DNA of 64,000 bases from Streptomyces sp. NBC_01016 (GCF_026341035.1 NZ_JAPEOQ010000001.1:2604001-2668000); one strand, 5' to 3'; positions 11,376-20,947 are shown, counted from the first letter of the stretch. Program-made: numbers and translations. The notes: generated from the sequence alone by a model not told the origin.

Positions 11376-13634
11376 GTGGCCGCACTTGCCCGCTGGTGTG
11401 TCAGTCACCGGCTCGTGGTCGTCCTTCTGTGGTTGACCGCCCTTGTGGGCACGAGCGCCGCCGCGGCCGTCGCGGGATCCGCGTACTCGAACGACTACGA
11501 GGCGCCGGGTACGGAGTCGGGACGCGCCACGCAGCTCCTGAACGAGAACTTCTCGGGGCTCGGCGGCGACAGCGACACCGTCGTCTGGCACGTCGAGGGC
11601 TCCACCGTGCGCGCCGCCGACGTCGAGAAGACGATGAGCAACACCCTGGACGAGCTCGCCGGGCTCCCGGGTGTCGCGTCCGTCGGATCGCCGTACGAGG
11701 CCGGTGGCACGGGCGGGATCAGCGCCGACGGGCACACCGCGTACGCCACGGTCACCTTCGAGAAGCAGGCCGACGACATCCCGAAGGGGCAGGCGCAGGC
11801 CGTCGTCGACACCGCGCGGACCGCCGAGGACGACGGGCCCGACGGGCTGGAGGTGGAGCTCGGCGGCAGCGCCGTCGCACTCACCGAGTCGACCTCGGCC
11901 CACACGTCCGAGATCATCGGCGTCGTCGTCGCGGCCGTCGTGCTCTTCCTCGCCTTCGGCTCGCTCGCCGCGGCCGCGCTGCCCATCGCCACCGCGCTGG
12001 TGAGCGTCGGCACCGCGTACGCGGGGATCGTGCTGCTCGGGCACGCCATGACGGTCGCGGACTTCGCGCCGATGCTCGGCATGCTCGTCGGGCTCGGCGT
12101 CGGCATCGATTACGCCCTGTTCATCGTGACCCGGCACCGCAAGGGGCTGAAGCGGGGGCTTCCGGTGGCCGAGGCCGCCGAGCGGGCCGTCGCCACCACC
12201 GGGCGGGCCGTGGTGTTCGCCGGGGCCACCGTCTGCATCGCGCTGCTCGGCATGCTGATGCTGGGCCTGAGCTTCCTCAACGGCGTCGCCATCGCCGCCT
12301 CCGTGACCGTGCTGCTCACCGTCGCCGCGTCCGTGACGCTGCTGCCGGGGCTGCTCTCGTTCATCGGGATGCGGGCCCTGTCGCGGCGCGAGCGGCGGCG
12401 GCTCGCCGACCACGGGCCCGAACCCGAGCTGCCGACCGGGCTCGCCGCCCGCTGGGCCGCCTTCGTGGAGCGCCGGCCGAAGCTGCTCGGCGCGCTCGCC
12501 GTCGCCGTGATCGCGGTGCTCTCGCTGCCCACCTTCTTCCTCCACCTGGGCACGTCCGACCAGGGCAACGGTCCGGCGAGCAGCACCACCCGGCAGGCGT
12601 ACGACCTCCTTGCCGACGGTTTCGGGCCCGGTGTGAACGGGCCGCTGACCCTCGTCACCCAGGTCGACGGCGCCAAGGACAAGGCCGCGCTCGCGAAGCT
12701 GACGAGCGAGCTGCGGGCCACCGACGGGGTCGCCTCCGTCTCGCGTGTTACGTATAACGCGGACGACAGCGCCGCCCACGTCACCGTCGTGCCGACCTCC
12801 TCGCCGCAGTCCGAGCGGACCAGCGAACTCGTCGACCGGCTGCGCGCCGACGTCGTGCCGGCCGCCGAACAGGACAGCACCCTCGATGTGCAGGTCGGCG
12901 GCGTCACCGCGAGCTACGACGACTTCGCGGAGGTCATCGTCGGCAAGCTGCCCCTGTTCGTCGGGGTCGTGGTCGGCCTCGGGTGCGCGCTGCTCCTGCT
13001 CGCCTTCCGGTCCGTCGGGATCCCGCTCAAGGCCGCCGCGATGAACGTCGCCGCCGTGGCCGCGGCCTTCGGGGTCGTCGTCGCGATCTTCCAGTGGGGC
13101 TGGGCGAGCGAACTCCTCGGGCTCGGGCGGTCCGGGCCCATCGAGCCCTTCCTTCCCGTGATCATGGTGTCGGTCCTCTTCGGGCTCTCCATGGACTACC
13201 AGGTGTTCCTCGTGAGCCGGATGTACGAGGAGTGGCTGGAGACCGGCGACAACCGGCGGGCCGTCCGGGTCGGGCTCGCCGAGACCAGCCGCGTGATCAA
13301 CTCGGCCGCCGTGATCATGATCTCGGTGTTCCTGGCGTTCGTGCTCAGCGGGGACCGGGTGATCGCCATGTTCGGCATCGCGCTCGCCGTGGCCGTCGCC
13401 GTCGACGCGTTCATCCTCCGTACGCTCCTCGTCCCCGCCCTGATGCACATGCTCGGCGGCGCCAACTGGTGGCTGCCCAAGTGGCTCGATCGGCGCCTGC
13501 CGCGCCTGAGTATCGAGCCGCCCGAGTGCCGCGCCGCCGCGGGTGCGAGGATCCCGGTGCAGCGCAAGGCCACGAACGGCGCGCTGGACGAGCTGGTGAC
13601 GGAGGAGACCGATGTACGCGATCCCGCTGGGTGA
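11376..13634 (+). CDS. MMPL/RND-family exporter
   Basis: A 752-residue transporter of the MMPL branch of the RND superfamily, likely exporting lipids or hydrophobic compounds with proton antiport. Membrane helix 1 (VVVLLWLTALVG) is followed by a large extracytoplasmic loop, helices 2-6, a cytoplasmic segment (about 335-365), then the same arrangement repeated. The helix-4 motif GLGVGIDYALF and its second-half counterpart FGLSMDYQVFL carry the Asp-Tyr pairs typical of MMPL proton relays. The GTG at 11376 puts the first helix at the N-terminus as in the family; a longer frame from 11280 would add 32 Cys-rich residues without a ribosome site. The GNAT gene overlaps the 3' end by 23 bases. Confidence 0.9.
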   Translation: MAALARWCVSHRLVVVLLWLTALVGTSAAAAVAGSAYSNDYEAPGTESGRATQLLNENFSGLGGDSDTVVWHVEGSTVRAADVEKTMSNTLDELAGLPGVASVGSPYEAGGTGGISADGHTAYATVTFEKQADDIPKGQAQAVVDTARTAEDDGPDGLEVELGGSAVALTESTSAHTSEIIGVVVAAVVLFLAFGSLAAAALPIATALVSVGTAYAGIVLLGHAMTVADFAPMLGMLVGLGVGIDYALFIVTRHRKGLKRGLPVAEAAERAVATTGRAVVFAGATVCIALLGMLMLGLSFLNGVAIAASVTVLLTVAASVTLLPGLLSFIGMRALSRRERRRLADHGPEPELPTGLAARWAAFVERRPKLLGALAVAVIAVLSLPTFFLHLGTSDQGNGPASSTTRQAYDLLADGFGPGVNGPLTLVTQVDGAKDKAALAKLTSELRATDGVASVSRVTYNADDSAAHVTVVPTSSPQSERTSELVDRLRADVVPAAEQDSTLDVQVGGVTASYDDFAEVIVGKLPLFVGVVVGLGCALLLLAFRSVGIPLKAAAMNVAAVAAAFGVVVAIFQWGWASELLGLGRSGPIEPFLPVIMVSVLFGLSMDYQVFLVSRMYEEWLETGDNRRAVRVGLAETSRVINSAAVIMISVFLAFVLSGDRVIAMFGIALAVAVAVDAFILRTLLVPALMHMLGGANWWLPKWLDRRLPRLSIEPPECRAAAGARIPVQRKATNGALDELVTEETDVRDPAG

Positions 13635-14184
13635 GGACGGCGCCGCCGAACTGCGGCCCCTGGAGCCCTGGCACGCCGAGGAGTTCCTGGCCCACATGGA
13701 CCGGGGCCGGGAGTTCATCGGGCAGTTCATCCCGTTCGGCGCCACGGCGACGGATCTCGCCTCCACGCGGGACCTGCTCCAGAAGCACGCCGACGCGACG
13801 GCCGCGGGCACGCGCGCGTACCACGGCATCTGGCTCGACGGAACGCTCGTGGGCGGCGTACTGGCGCTGAACTTCGACGCGGAGAACGGCAACTGCGAGG
13901 TCGGCTGCTGGCTGGAGCCGTCCGCCGCCGGGCGCGGTCTCATCACGCGCGCGATGCGGCACCTCATCGACTGGGCCGTCGAGGAGCGCGGAATCCACCG
14001 GGTGGAGTGGGTCGCCGCGTCGGAGAACACCCCGAGTCTGAACGTGGCCCGGCGCCTCGGGTTCACGAAAGAGGGAGTGCTCCGGGAAAGTTTTCCCTGG
14101 CGCGGAAAGCGCCATGACAGGGAGGTTTGGTCCGTGCTCGCGCCCGAGTGGCGCAGCGCACGGAGCGGGCACAGGAAACGTTAA
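13612..14184 (+). CDS. GNAT N-acetyltransferase, RimJ/RimL type
   Basis: A 190-residue acetyl-CoA-dependent acetyltransferase. The AcCoA-binding segment is in GCWLEPSAAGRGLITRAMRHLIDWA, followed by the conserved NTPSLNVARRLGFTKEGVLRE. This is the pattern of ribosomal-protein or antibiotic acetyltransferases of the RimJ/RimL group; the substrate is unknown. The ATG lies 23 bases inside the MMPL gene with GGAGGAGA just before it, so expression is coupled to the exporter. Confidence 0.9.
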   Translation: MYAIPLGEDGAAELRPLEPWHAEEFLAHMDRGREFIGQFIPFGATATDLASTRDLLQKHADATAAGTRAYHGIWLDGTLVGGVLALNFDAENGNCEVGCWLEPSAAGRGLITRAMRHLIDWAVEERGIHRVEWVAASENTPSLNVARRLGFTKEGVLRESFPWRGKRHDREVWSVLAPEWRSARSGHRKR

Positions 14185-14219
14185 GACACTTCTCAGACTC
14201 CGTCCGTACGGTGCGCAGC

Positions 14220-14849
14220 ATGACTACGAAGACTGAAGCGCAGCGCGACGCCGAGACGCGGGAGGAGGGCGCGGAGGTCACGACCTCCGAGGCGACCGAG
14301 GAGGCCACCGAGGCCGCCGGGAAGACCACGAAGGACGCCGAGGACACCAAGGGCGTCGAGGCCGCCGAGGACCAGGCCGCCGCGGACGACGCGGCCGCCG
14401 AGGCCGCCGCCGAGGCCGAGCTCGCGGCCCTCAAGGACCAGGACGAGAAGCCGTCCGGCATCGGCCAGGGCGCGGGCGCGATCGTCTCCGTGGCCCTCGG
14501 TGTCGTCGCGCTCAGCGGCAACTGGCTCGGCACGATCGCCTCGGCCCGCGCGCAGCTCAAGGGCCAGCTCACCACCGCGCAGAGCGCGGGCATCGCCAAG
14601 CAGATCTCCGCGATGTACGGCGAGGCCTGGCACTCCGCCGCCCTGGTCGGCGGCGCCTTCTCGCTCGTCGCCCTGCTGGTCGCCGCGGCCGTCCTGGCCC
14701 GGCCCGCGTTCGGCGCCCCCGGCAAGCCGCAGGCGCCGTGGATCAAGTCGACCGCCTGGGCGGGCTTCGCGGTCGGCGCCATCGGCCTGGTGCTCGCCGT
14801 CGCCAAGTACACCGACCTCATCCTCGGCATGCCCGGCACCAGCGGCTGA
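14220..14849 (+). CDS. Conserved membrane protein with acidic N-terminal region
   Basis: From ATG 14220 the product has 209 residues. The first 80 are strongly acidic and Ala/Glu/Thr-rich, probably disordered. Three hydrophobic segments follow: about 82-98 (GAIVSVALGVVALSGNW), 140-160 (ALVGGAFSLVALLVAAAVLA) and 181-200 (WAGFAVGAIGLVLAVAKY). The frame extends back into the GNAT gene, but an ATG near the predicted family start is preferred. No clear ribosome binding site precedes it, so a leaderless message is possible. I do not recognise a functional family. Confidence 0.75.
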   Translation: MTTKTEAQRDAETREEGAEVTTSEATEEATEAAGKTTKDAEDTKGVEAAEDQAAADDAAAEAAAEAELAALKDQDEKPSGIGQGAGAIVSVALGVVALSGNWLGTIASARAQLKGQLTTAQSAGIAKQISAMYGEAWHSAALVGGAFSLVALLVAAAVLARPAFGAPGKPQAPWIKSTAWAGFAVGAIGLVLAVAKYTDLILGMPGTSG

Positions 14850-14861
14850 GGCACTTACATA

Positions 14862-14948
14862 AGGCGGCCGAGCCGCCTAAGGCACCCCGTGGGCCGCGTC
14901 TAAGGAGGCGCGGCCCACGAACATGCGGCACTCTCCCGATGTGCCGCA
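14862..14948. terminator. Cluster of three consecutive hairpins
   Basis: Perfect stems in a row: AGGCGGC-CGA-GCCGCCT (14862-14878), GTGGGCCGCG/CGCGGCCCAC (14889-14918) and TGCGGCAC/GTGCCGCA (14924-14948). One may be the terminator of the membrane protein gene; three in under 90 bases is more than termination needs. Confidence 0.6.
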
Positions 14949-15026
14949 CCCCCCTGGGAGACGAGAGTCGAGGCATCGCGGAAAACGCTCCGCGAGAGCC
15001 GCAGAAATCGTCACCAGGGAGACGAG

Positions 15027-15218
15027 ATGTTCGAGTACGAACTGCACCAGATCCGCTCCGCCGAACTCATTGAGGCGGCCGAGCGGTACCGCCTCGCACG
15101 CTTCGCCCGTACGCAGGCCAAGGCCCGCCGTGCGGAGCGTCGAGCGCAGCGCCAGGACGCCGAGGGGCCGGTGAGTTCCGGCCACTCCCGCAGGCGCCGC
15201 GCCCCACGCGCCGCGTGA
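15027..15218 (+). CDS. Small basic conserved protein
   Basis: A 63-residue protein: MFEYELHQIRSAELIEAAER, then an Arg-rich tail (AKARRAERRAQRQ and SRRRRAPRAA). The ATG is preceded by AGGGAGA at a good distance. I remember similar small Arg-rich proteins in other streptomycetes but know no function. A nucleic-acid or membrane-associated role is possible from the charge; nothing more can be said. Confidence 0.7.
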   Translation: MFEYELHQIRSAELIEAAERYRLARFARTQAKARRAERRAQRQDAEGPVSSGHSRRRRAPRAA

Positions 15219-15277
15219 GCCCCTCCGCCGGGTCGGGCGGCGCCAAAACCACTGCCCCGCTGTCAGACCCGTGTGCG

Positions 15278-18200
15278 ATGCTCACCGATGTGGAGACCAG
15301 GTCCGTCAGCCCGGTTTTCGTCGGCCGGGCCGACGAACTGGGCGTACTGAACAAGGCCCTTGAGCGGGCCGGAGCCGCCGAGCCGCAGGCGCTGCTGCTC
15401 GGCGGCGAGGCCGGTGTGGGCAAGACCCGCCTCATCGAGGAGTTCGCCGCGGCGGCCCGTGAGCGGGGCGCCGTCGTCGTCACCGGAGGCTGCGTCGAGA
15501 TCGGCGCGGACGGGCTGCCGTTCGCCGCCTTCTCCACCGCCCTGCGCGCCCTGCGCCGCACACTGCCCGCCGAGGTGGACGCGGCGGCCGCGGACCGCGA
15601 GGACGAACTGGCGAGGCTGCTCCCCGAGTTGGGCGAGCACGCGGGCCGGGGCCTCGGCGGGCACGGCGACGAGAGCGCGACGGCCCGCCTCTTCGAACTC
15701 ACCGGGCGGCTCCTGGAGCACGTCTCTGCCGAGCACACCGTCGTCGTCATCCTCGAAGACCTGCACTGGGCGGACGCCTCCACCCGCCACCTGCTCTCCT
15801 ACCTGTTCCGTACGCTGCGCAGCGGCCGCCTCGCCGTCATCGCCAGCTACCGCGCGGACGACGTGCACCGCCGCCACCCGCTGCGCCCCCTGCTCGCCGA
15901 GCTCGACCGGCTGCGCACGGTCACCCGCATCGAACTCGGCCGCCTCAGCCGTGACGAGGTGGCCCGGCAGATCGCCGGCATCCTGGCATCGGACCCCGAC
16001 CCCACCGTCGTGGACGACATCTTCCGGCGCTCGGACGGCAACGCGTTCTTCGTGGAGGAACTCGCCGTGTCCGCCGCCGAGGGCTGCGCCACGGGCCTGA
16101 CCGACTCGCTGCGCGACGTCCTCCTCGTACGCGTCGAATCGCTGCCCGAGTCCGCCCAGCGCGTCGCCCGGATCTGCGCGGAGGGCGGCTCCACGGTCGA
16201 GTACCCGCTGCTCGCGGCCGTCGCCGGGCTCGGCGAGGACGAGCTCATCGAGGCGCTGCGCGCGGCCGTCGGCGCGAACATCCTGCTCGCCTCGCCGGAC
16301 GGCGACGGCTACCGGTTCCGCCACTCCCTGGTCCGCGAGGCCGTCAGCGACGACCTGCTGCCCGGCGAACGCTCCCGCATCAACCGCCGCTACGCCGAGG
16401 CCCTGGAGGCCGACCCGACGCTGGTGCCGGCCGACGCGTGCGTGACGCGCCTGGCCAGCTACTGGTACCACTCCCACGACGCGGCGAAGGCCCTGCCCGC
16501 CGTCCTCGACGCCTCCGTGGCGGCCCGCCGCCGGCACGCGTACTCCGAGCAACTGCGGCTCCTGGAGCGGGGGATGGAGCTGTGGGACGGGGCGCCGCAG
16601 GAGATCCGCGCCGCGTTGCGCATGGGCGACTACGCCATCGCCTTCAACTCCTGCGGCTGCGACCCCGCCGAGACCCCGCTCGACTACCTCGACCTGCTGT
16701 CCGAGGCCGCGGTGGCGGGGCGCCTGTGCGGGGAGCGGGAGCGCGCGCTGAAGATCGGCAAGCGGGCGCTGCGCATCCTGGAGGAGGCCGAGGGGAGCGG
16801 GAAGGCGGACCCCTTGAGGGCCGCGTGGTTCCACATCCAGAACTCCAAGATCGCCTCCCATATCGGTCGCGGCGACGGGTGGGACGAGCTCGCCACGGCT
16901 CAGGAGCTCGTCCGGGGCCTCCCGCCGTCCGCCGTGCACGCCGAGGTCCTGGTGAACGTGGCCGCCTGGGGCATGCTGCACAGCCCCGGTGCCCAGACCC
17001 TTGCCGCCGCCGAGCGAGCCGTCGAGTACGCGCGCATGGTCGACGATGCCGAGGAGATCGAACTCCATGCGCGTCTCGTCCGCGGCGGACTCCTCGTGGA
17101 CGCGGGTGCCATCGAGGAGGGCTTCGCCGAGATGTACGCGGTCCGCGAGCGCTCCCTGGCACGGGGCATGACCGCCCGCCTCATCAACGTCAATGTCAAT
17201 CTGCCCTCCCACCTGGAGGGTGTCGGGCGTTCCGCGGAAGCCGCGCGCATCTGCGAAGAGGCCATCGTCCTGTGCCGCCGCTACGGCCTCACGGACAACA
17301 AGGGGTGGGTCCGCTCCAATCTGGCCGAGTCCCTGGTCTCCCTCGGCCGCTGGGACGAAGCGGTCGAGGTGGCCGACTGGGTGAGCCGGCGCTTCGGACT
17401 CAGCGACAAGCCTCGCGGCACCGCGTGCGCGCACCTCGCGGTGATCGCACTCGGCCGCGGCGCCCTCCAGGCAGCGGCCGACCACCTGGCCGCTGCCAAC
17501 GGGTACTACGGCGCGCACGACCCGCAGCCCCAGTACACGCTGCCCCGTACGCACCTGACTCTCGCGCTCGCCGCCGCCCAGGGCCGCCTCCCGGACGCCC
17601 GCGCCGAGCTCGCCCGGCTGGTCACGGCGGGGCTGCCGCCCTCCATGCACCGCTACCTGTGGCCCCTCCTGCTCACCGCCGCCGCAGCAGAGGCCGACGC
17701 CCGTGGTCTGCCCGCCGCCGACGCGGGGCGCGCCGAGGCGGTCGCCCGCATCCGGGACGCCGCCAAGCGCGAGGCCACCCCGGTCCCCGTCTGGGAGGCG
17801 CACGAGCAGTGGGTGCGCGCCGAGCTCCTGCGCGCCGAGGGCCACGACACCCCGGACGACTGGTCCGCCACGGTCACCGCGTTCGAACCCCTCGACCGTC
17901 CCTACGACCTGGCCCGCGTCCGGCTCCGCCTCGCCGAGTCGCTCCTGGCCACCGCAGGACCGGACGACCGGGAGCGCGCCACGGAACTGCTCCGGCTCGC
18001 CGGCGCCGTCGCCGAGCACCTGGGCGCGCGCCCGCTCGCCGAATCCGTGTCCCTGCTGGCCCGGCGCGCCCGCCTCACCCTTACCTCCGGAACCCCGGCC
18101 CGCGTTCCGCCGCGACAGAGCGCTCCGGCCGACCCCGCGCAGGAGTTCGGCCTCACGAGCCGCGAGCGGGACGTGCTGCGCCTGGTCGCGGCGGGGCGCA

Positions 18201-18361
18201 GCAACCGGCAGATCGCCGAGGAACTGTTCATCTCGCCGAAGACCGCCAGCGTCCACGTCTCCAACATCCTCGCGAAGCTGGGCGTCGCGGGCCGCGGCGA
18301 GGCGGCGGCCCTGGCCCACCGCCTGCACCTCTTCCCGTCGGGGCGGGCTCCCGTACGCTGA
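15278..18361 (+). CDS. Large ATP-binding LuxR-family (LAL) transcriptional regulator
   Basis: A 1027-residue LAL regulator. The N-terminal AAA domain has a Walker A motif GGEAGVGKTR at about 42-51 and a Walker B segment VVVILEDLHWADAS; a long TPR-like helical region follows. The C-terminal LuxR helix-turn-helix is GLTSRERDVLRLVAAGRSNRQ then FISPKTASVHVSNILAKLG. Such proteins activate promoters in response to an inducer; the target is unknown. TGTCAGACCC followed by GATGCT immediately upstream looks like a promoter whose start point would fall near GTG 15290, so the true start may be 15290 and leaderless; GTG 15215 is a longer option. Confidence 0.88.
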   Translation: MLTDVETRSVSPVFVGRADELGVLNKALERAGAAEPQALLLGGEAGVGKTRLIEEFAAAARERGAVVVTGGCVEIGADGLPFAAFSTALRALRRTLPAEVDAAAADREDELARLLPELGEHAGRGLGGHGDESATARLFELTGRLLEHVSAEHTVVVILEDLHWADASTRHLLSYLFRTLRSGRLAVIASYRADDVHRRHPLRPLLAELDRLRTVTRIELGRLSRDEVARQIAGILASDPDPTVVDDIFRRSDGNAFFVEELAVSAAEGCATGLTDSLRDVLLVRVESLPESAQRVARICAEGGSTVEYPLLAAVAGLGEDELIEALRAAVGANILLASPDGDGYRFRHSLVREAVSDDLLPGERSRINRRYAEALEADPTLVPADACVTRLASYWYHSHDAAKALPAVLDASVAARRRHAYSEQLRLLERGMELWDGAPQEIRAALRMGDYAIAFNSCGCDPAETPLDYLDLLSEAAVAGRLCGERERALKIGKRALRILEEAEGSGKADPLRAAWFHIQNSKIASHIGRGDGWDELATAQELVRGLPPSAVHAEVLVNVAAWGMLHSPGAQTLAAAERAVEYARMVDDAEEIELHARLVRGGLLVDAGAIEEGFAEMYAVRERSLARGMTARLINVNVNLPSHLEGVGRSAEAARICEEAIVLCRRYGLTDNKGWVRSNLAESLVSLGRWDEAVEVADWVSRRFGLSDKPRGTACAHLAVIALGRGALQAAADHLAAANGYYGAHDPQPQYTLPRTHLTLALAAAQGRLPDARAELARLVTAGLPPSMHRYLWPLLLTAAAAEADARGLPAADAGRAEAVARIRDAAKREATPVPVWEAHEQWVRAELLRAEGHDTPDDWSATVTAFEPLDRPYDLARVRLRLAESLLATAGPDDRERATELLRLAGAVAEHLGARPLAESVSLLARRARLTLTSGTPARVPPRQSAPADPAQEFGLTSRERDVLRLVAAGRSNRQIAEELFISPKTASVHVSNILAKLGVAGRGEAAALAHRLHLFPSGRAPVR

Positions 18362-18400
18362 AGGAGAGGGCCCGGCCGGACCCCGCCCCTGGGAGGCGCC

Positions 18401-18634
18401 GTGTTCAACATGTTCGAGGAGCTGTTCTCGCCGGGCCGCAAGCACACCAACGACGAGCGCAAGCGCCTGGAGCTGTCCCGCGTCGACCTGAACGACGGAG
18501 ACCCGGGCCGCGGCCCGATAGACCTCACATCAGGCAAGGTCGTCGTCCGCCCGCCGTCCCAAGAGGACGCACCGGAGACACCCGAGCCGGACGATCCCGC
18601 CGCCGAGGGCAAGAGCGACGAGGACGTCAGCTGA
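18401..18634 (+). CDS. Small DUF6191-type protein
   Basis: A 77-residue protein beginning (GTG) FNMFEELFSPGRKHTNDERKRLELSRVDLNDGDPGRGPIDL when read in parts, with a disordered acidic tail. The pattern matches the actinobacterial DUF6191 family. GGGAGG precedes the GTG at 18401; ATG 18410 is a weaker alternative. Function unknown. The 3' end overlaps the convergent lipoprotein gene by eight bases. Confidence 0.75.
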   Translation: MFNMFEELFSPGRKHTNDERKRLELSRVDLNDGDPGRGPIDLTSGKVVVRPPSQEDAPETPEPDDPAAEGKSDEDVS

Positions 18635-19796
18635 CCTTCAGCTCCAGGATCCGGTCGTCCCCCTTCTCCGGCGTCCCGCGCGTGTCCGTCTCGCTCGTCA
18701 CGAGCCACAGCTTGTCGCCACCCGTCGCGACCACCGTGCGCAGCCGCCCGTACTTCCCCTCCAGGAACGCCTGCGGGTCATGCGCCGCCTTCGTGCCGTC
18801 GAGCGGGATCCGCCAGAGCCGCTCGCCGCGCAGCCCGGCCATCCAGATCGACCCCTGGGCGTACGCGATGCCGCTTGGCGAGGCGTCCGCGGTGTGCCAC
18901 TGGGCGATCGGGTCGTGGTACTTGTCGTCGCCGTTCTTGCCCTCGGCGTCGGGCCAGCCGTAGTTGTCACCCGCCACGATGTGGTTCAGCTCGTCCCAGG
19001 TGTCCTGCCCGAACTCCGAGGCCCAGAGCCGCTTGTCCTCGTCCCAGGCCAGGCCCTGCACATTGCGGTGCCCGTACGAGTACACGGGGGAGTCGCCGAA
19101 GGGATTGCCCGGCGCCGGCTCGCCCTCCGCGGTCAGCCGGAGGATCTTGCCGCCCGTCGACTTCTTGTCCTGCGCCAGCGGCTTGTCGTACGTCTCGCCG
19201 GTCCCCACGTACAGCAGCTTGTCCGGGCCGAACGCGATCCGCCCGCCGTTGTGGTTCGTGCCCTTCGGGATGCCACGGAACACGGTGTCGGGGGCGCCCA
19301 GTTGCTCCCCGGAGGGCTTCTTCTCGTCGTAGATCATCCGCACGATGCGGTTGTCCGACTCTGTCGTGAAGTACGCGTAGACCATGTGGTCGGAGGCGTA
19401 CGAGGGGGAGAGCGCGAGGCCGAGGAGCCCGCCCTCGCCCTCGGGCGCGACGCCCGGCACCTCGCCGAGCACGGTCTTCTTCCCCGTCTTCGTGTCGACA
19501 CGCGTGATCGTCCCCTCGTCGCGGGACGAGACGAGCAGGCCGCCACCGGGCAGCTCGGCGAGCCCCCACGGCGACTTGAGGCCGTCCGCGACGGTCCGCT
19601 CGACGCTCACCGAGCCCTTCGCCGGAGGCACGTCCCCCTTGGGGGACGAGGAGCCCTTCGACCCGCTCGCACTCGGCGCGGACGTCGAGTCCTTGCTCGG
19701 CGCGGGGGAGTCGTCACCGGAGGAGCACCCTGCCGTGAGCAGGAGCGCGGCACAGGCGGTGATGGCCAACGCGGGCCGCACAGCTGAACGTTGCAC
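18627..19796 (-). CDS. PQQ-type sugar dehydrogenase lipoprotein
   Basis: A 389-residue exported protein of the glucose/sorbosone dehydrogenase beta-propeller family. A signal peptide ends in the lipobox LTAGC (Cys24), followed by a Ser/Lys-rich linker to about residue 60. The propeller then shows SPWGLAELPGGGLLVSSRDEG, the histidine-containing GTNHNGGRIAFGPDKLLYVGTGE and GHRNVQGLAWDEDKRLWASEFG. In the family the His and Arg of these blades hold PQQ and substrate. It probably oxidises aldoses at the cell surface; the real substrate and cofactor loading are not visible. GTG start at 19796. Confidence 0.88.
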   Translation of the reverse strand: MQRSAVRPALAITACAALLLTAGCSSGDDSPAPSKDSTSAPSASGSKGSSSPKGDVPPAKGSVSVERTVADGLKSPWGLAELPGGGLLVSSRDEGTITRVDTKTGKKTVLGEVPGVAPEGEGGLLGLALSPSYASDHMVYAYFTTESDNRIVRMIYDEKKPSGEQLGAPDTVFRGIPKGTNHNGGRIAFGPDKLLYVGTGETYDKPLAQDKKSTGGKILRLTAEGEPAPGNPFGDSPVYSYGHRNVQGLAWDEDKRLWASEFGQDTWDELNHIVAGDNYGWPDAEGKNGDDKYHDPIAQWHTADASPSGIAYAQGSIWMAGLRGERLWRIPLDGTKAAHDPQAFLEGKYGRLRTVVATGGDKLWLVTSETDTRGTPEKGDDRILELKVS

Positions 19797-19886
19797 GATT
19801 CAGGATCCCTTCGACGCGAAGCTCGGTCGTTCACACACCGCTCTACCGTTCAAACACCTCGGGCGCCGCTCAGGTTCCCGAAGTCC

Positions 19887-19928
19887 GCGCCCCGAACCCG
19901 GCGCCCCGAACCCGGCGCCCCGAACCCG
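19887..19928. repeat. Three perfect 14-bp tandem units
   Basis: GCGCCCCGAACCCG repeated without a mismatch at 19887-19900, 19901-19914 and 19915-19928. It ends five bases before the stop codon of the aldo/keto reductase gene. Confidence 0.9.
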
Positions 19929-19933
19929 GCCGC

Positions 19934-20947
19934 TCAGTCCCAGGAGCCCTGCGCCGCCGGAAGCCCCGCGATCTCCGTGAAGTCCTCGTCGGTGAGCCGC
20001 AGTTCCGCGGACGCCGCGTTCTCCAGCGCCCAACGCTCCTGCTTGGTGCCCGGCACCGGCACCACGCCCTCACCTTGCGCTGCCACCCAGGCGAGCGCCA
20101 CCTGGGCCGGTGTCACGTGCTCACCGTGGCGCGCGGCGATACGGCGCAGGCCCGCCACGATCGGCTGGTTCGCCGCCATCATCTCCGCGGTGAAGCGGGG
20201 GTGGCGGGCGCGCAGATCGTCCGGCTCGAAGCCCCCTCCGGGGGTGAGCGTGCCGGTCAGGAAACCGCTGCCCAGCGGCGTCGCGGCGAGGAAGCCGACA
20301 CCGCGCGCCGCGCACCACGGCAGCAGCGCCCCGAGCGCCTCAGGCGACCACACCGACAGCTCGGCCATGACCGCGCTCACCGGGAACACCTGCTGCACCC
20401 GCTCCAACTGGCGGATCGTTCCGGCATGCCGCGCGGCCCGGCCACCGCGCCGCGAGCCCCGCGGGCCCACGGCGCAGAAACCCAGCGAGCGCACCTTGCC
20501 CGCGCTCACGAGCTCCGCCATCGCGCCCCACGTCTCCTCGACGGGCACCTCGGGGTCCTCGCGGTGCAGTTGGTACAGGTCGATGACATCGGTCTGAAGG
20601 CGCCGCAGCGACGCGTCGCAGGCCCGCTTCACGTAGCCGGGCCTGCCGTTGGCGACGATGTGCTGCTCGCCGACGAGCAGCCCCACCTTCGTCGACACGA
20701 AGGCGTCGGCCCGCCGCTCCTTGAGCACGCGGCCGAGCAGCAGCTCATTGGTGAAGGGCCCGTACATGTCCGCGGTGTCGACCAGGCTGCAGCCCCGGTC
20801 CAGGGCGGTGTGCAGGGTGCGCAGGGACTCCTCGCCGCGCTGCCGCGAGCCCGTGTACGCCCAGCTCATCGGCATGCAGCCGATTCCGACGGCACCCACG
20901 TCGAGGCCCGCCGCACCGATCGCCTTGCGCGCACCACCTTGCTTCAC
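19934..20947 (-). CDS. Aldo/keto reductase
   Basis: A 337-residue NADPH-dependent aldo/keto reductase. The catalytic tetrad is visible as Asp and Tyr in LVDTADMYGP, Lys in VSTKVG and His in YQLHRED. The C-terminal VVPVPGTKQERWALENAASAE contacts the nicotinamide nucleotide phosphate. An Arg/Gly-rich insert (GPRGSRRGGRAARHAG) in the middle of the barrel is longer than usual. The GTG at 20947 is preceded by AGGGAGGG. Substrate unknown; the divergent neighbour is a 2-hydroxyacid dehydrogenase. Confidence 0.9.
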   Translation of the reverse strand: MKQGGARKAIGAAGLDVGAVGIGCMPMSWAYTGSRQRGEESLRTLHTALDRGCSLVDTADMYGPFTNELLLGRVLKERRADAFVSTKVGLLVGEQHIVANGRPGYVKRACDASLRRLQTDVIDLYQLHREDPEVPVEETWGAMAELVSAGKVRSLGFCAVGPRGSRRGGRAARHAGTIRQLERVQQVFPVSAVMAELSVWSPEALGALLPWCAARGVGFLAATPLGSGFLTGTLTPGGGFEPDDLRARHPRFTAEMMAANQPIVAGLRRIAARHGEHVTPAQVALAWVAAQGEGVVPVPGTKQERWALENAASAELRLTDEDFTEIAGLPAAQGSWD

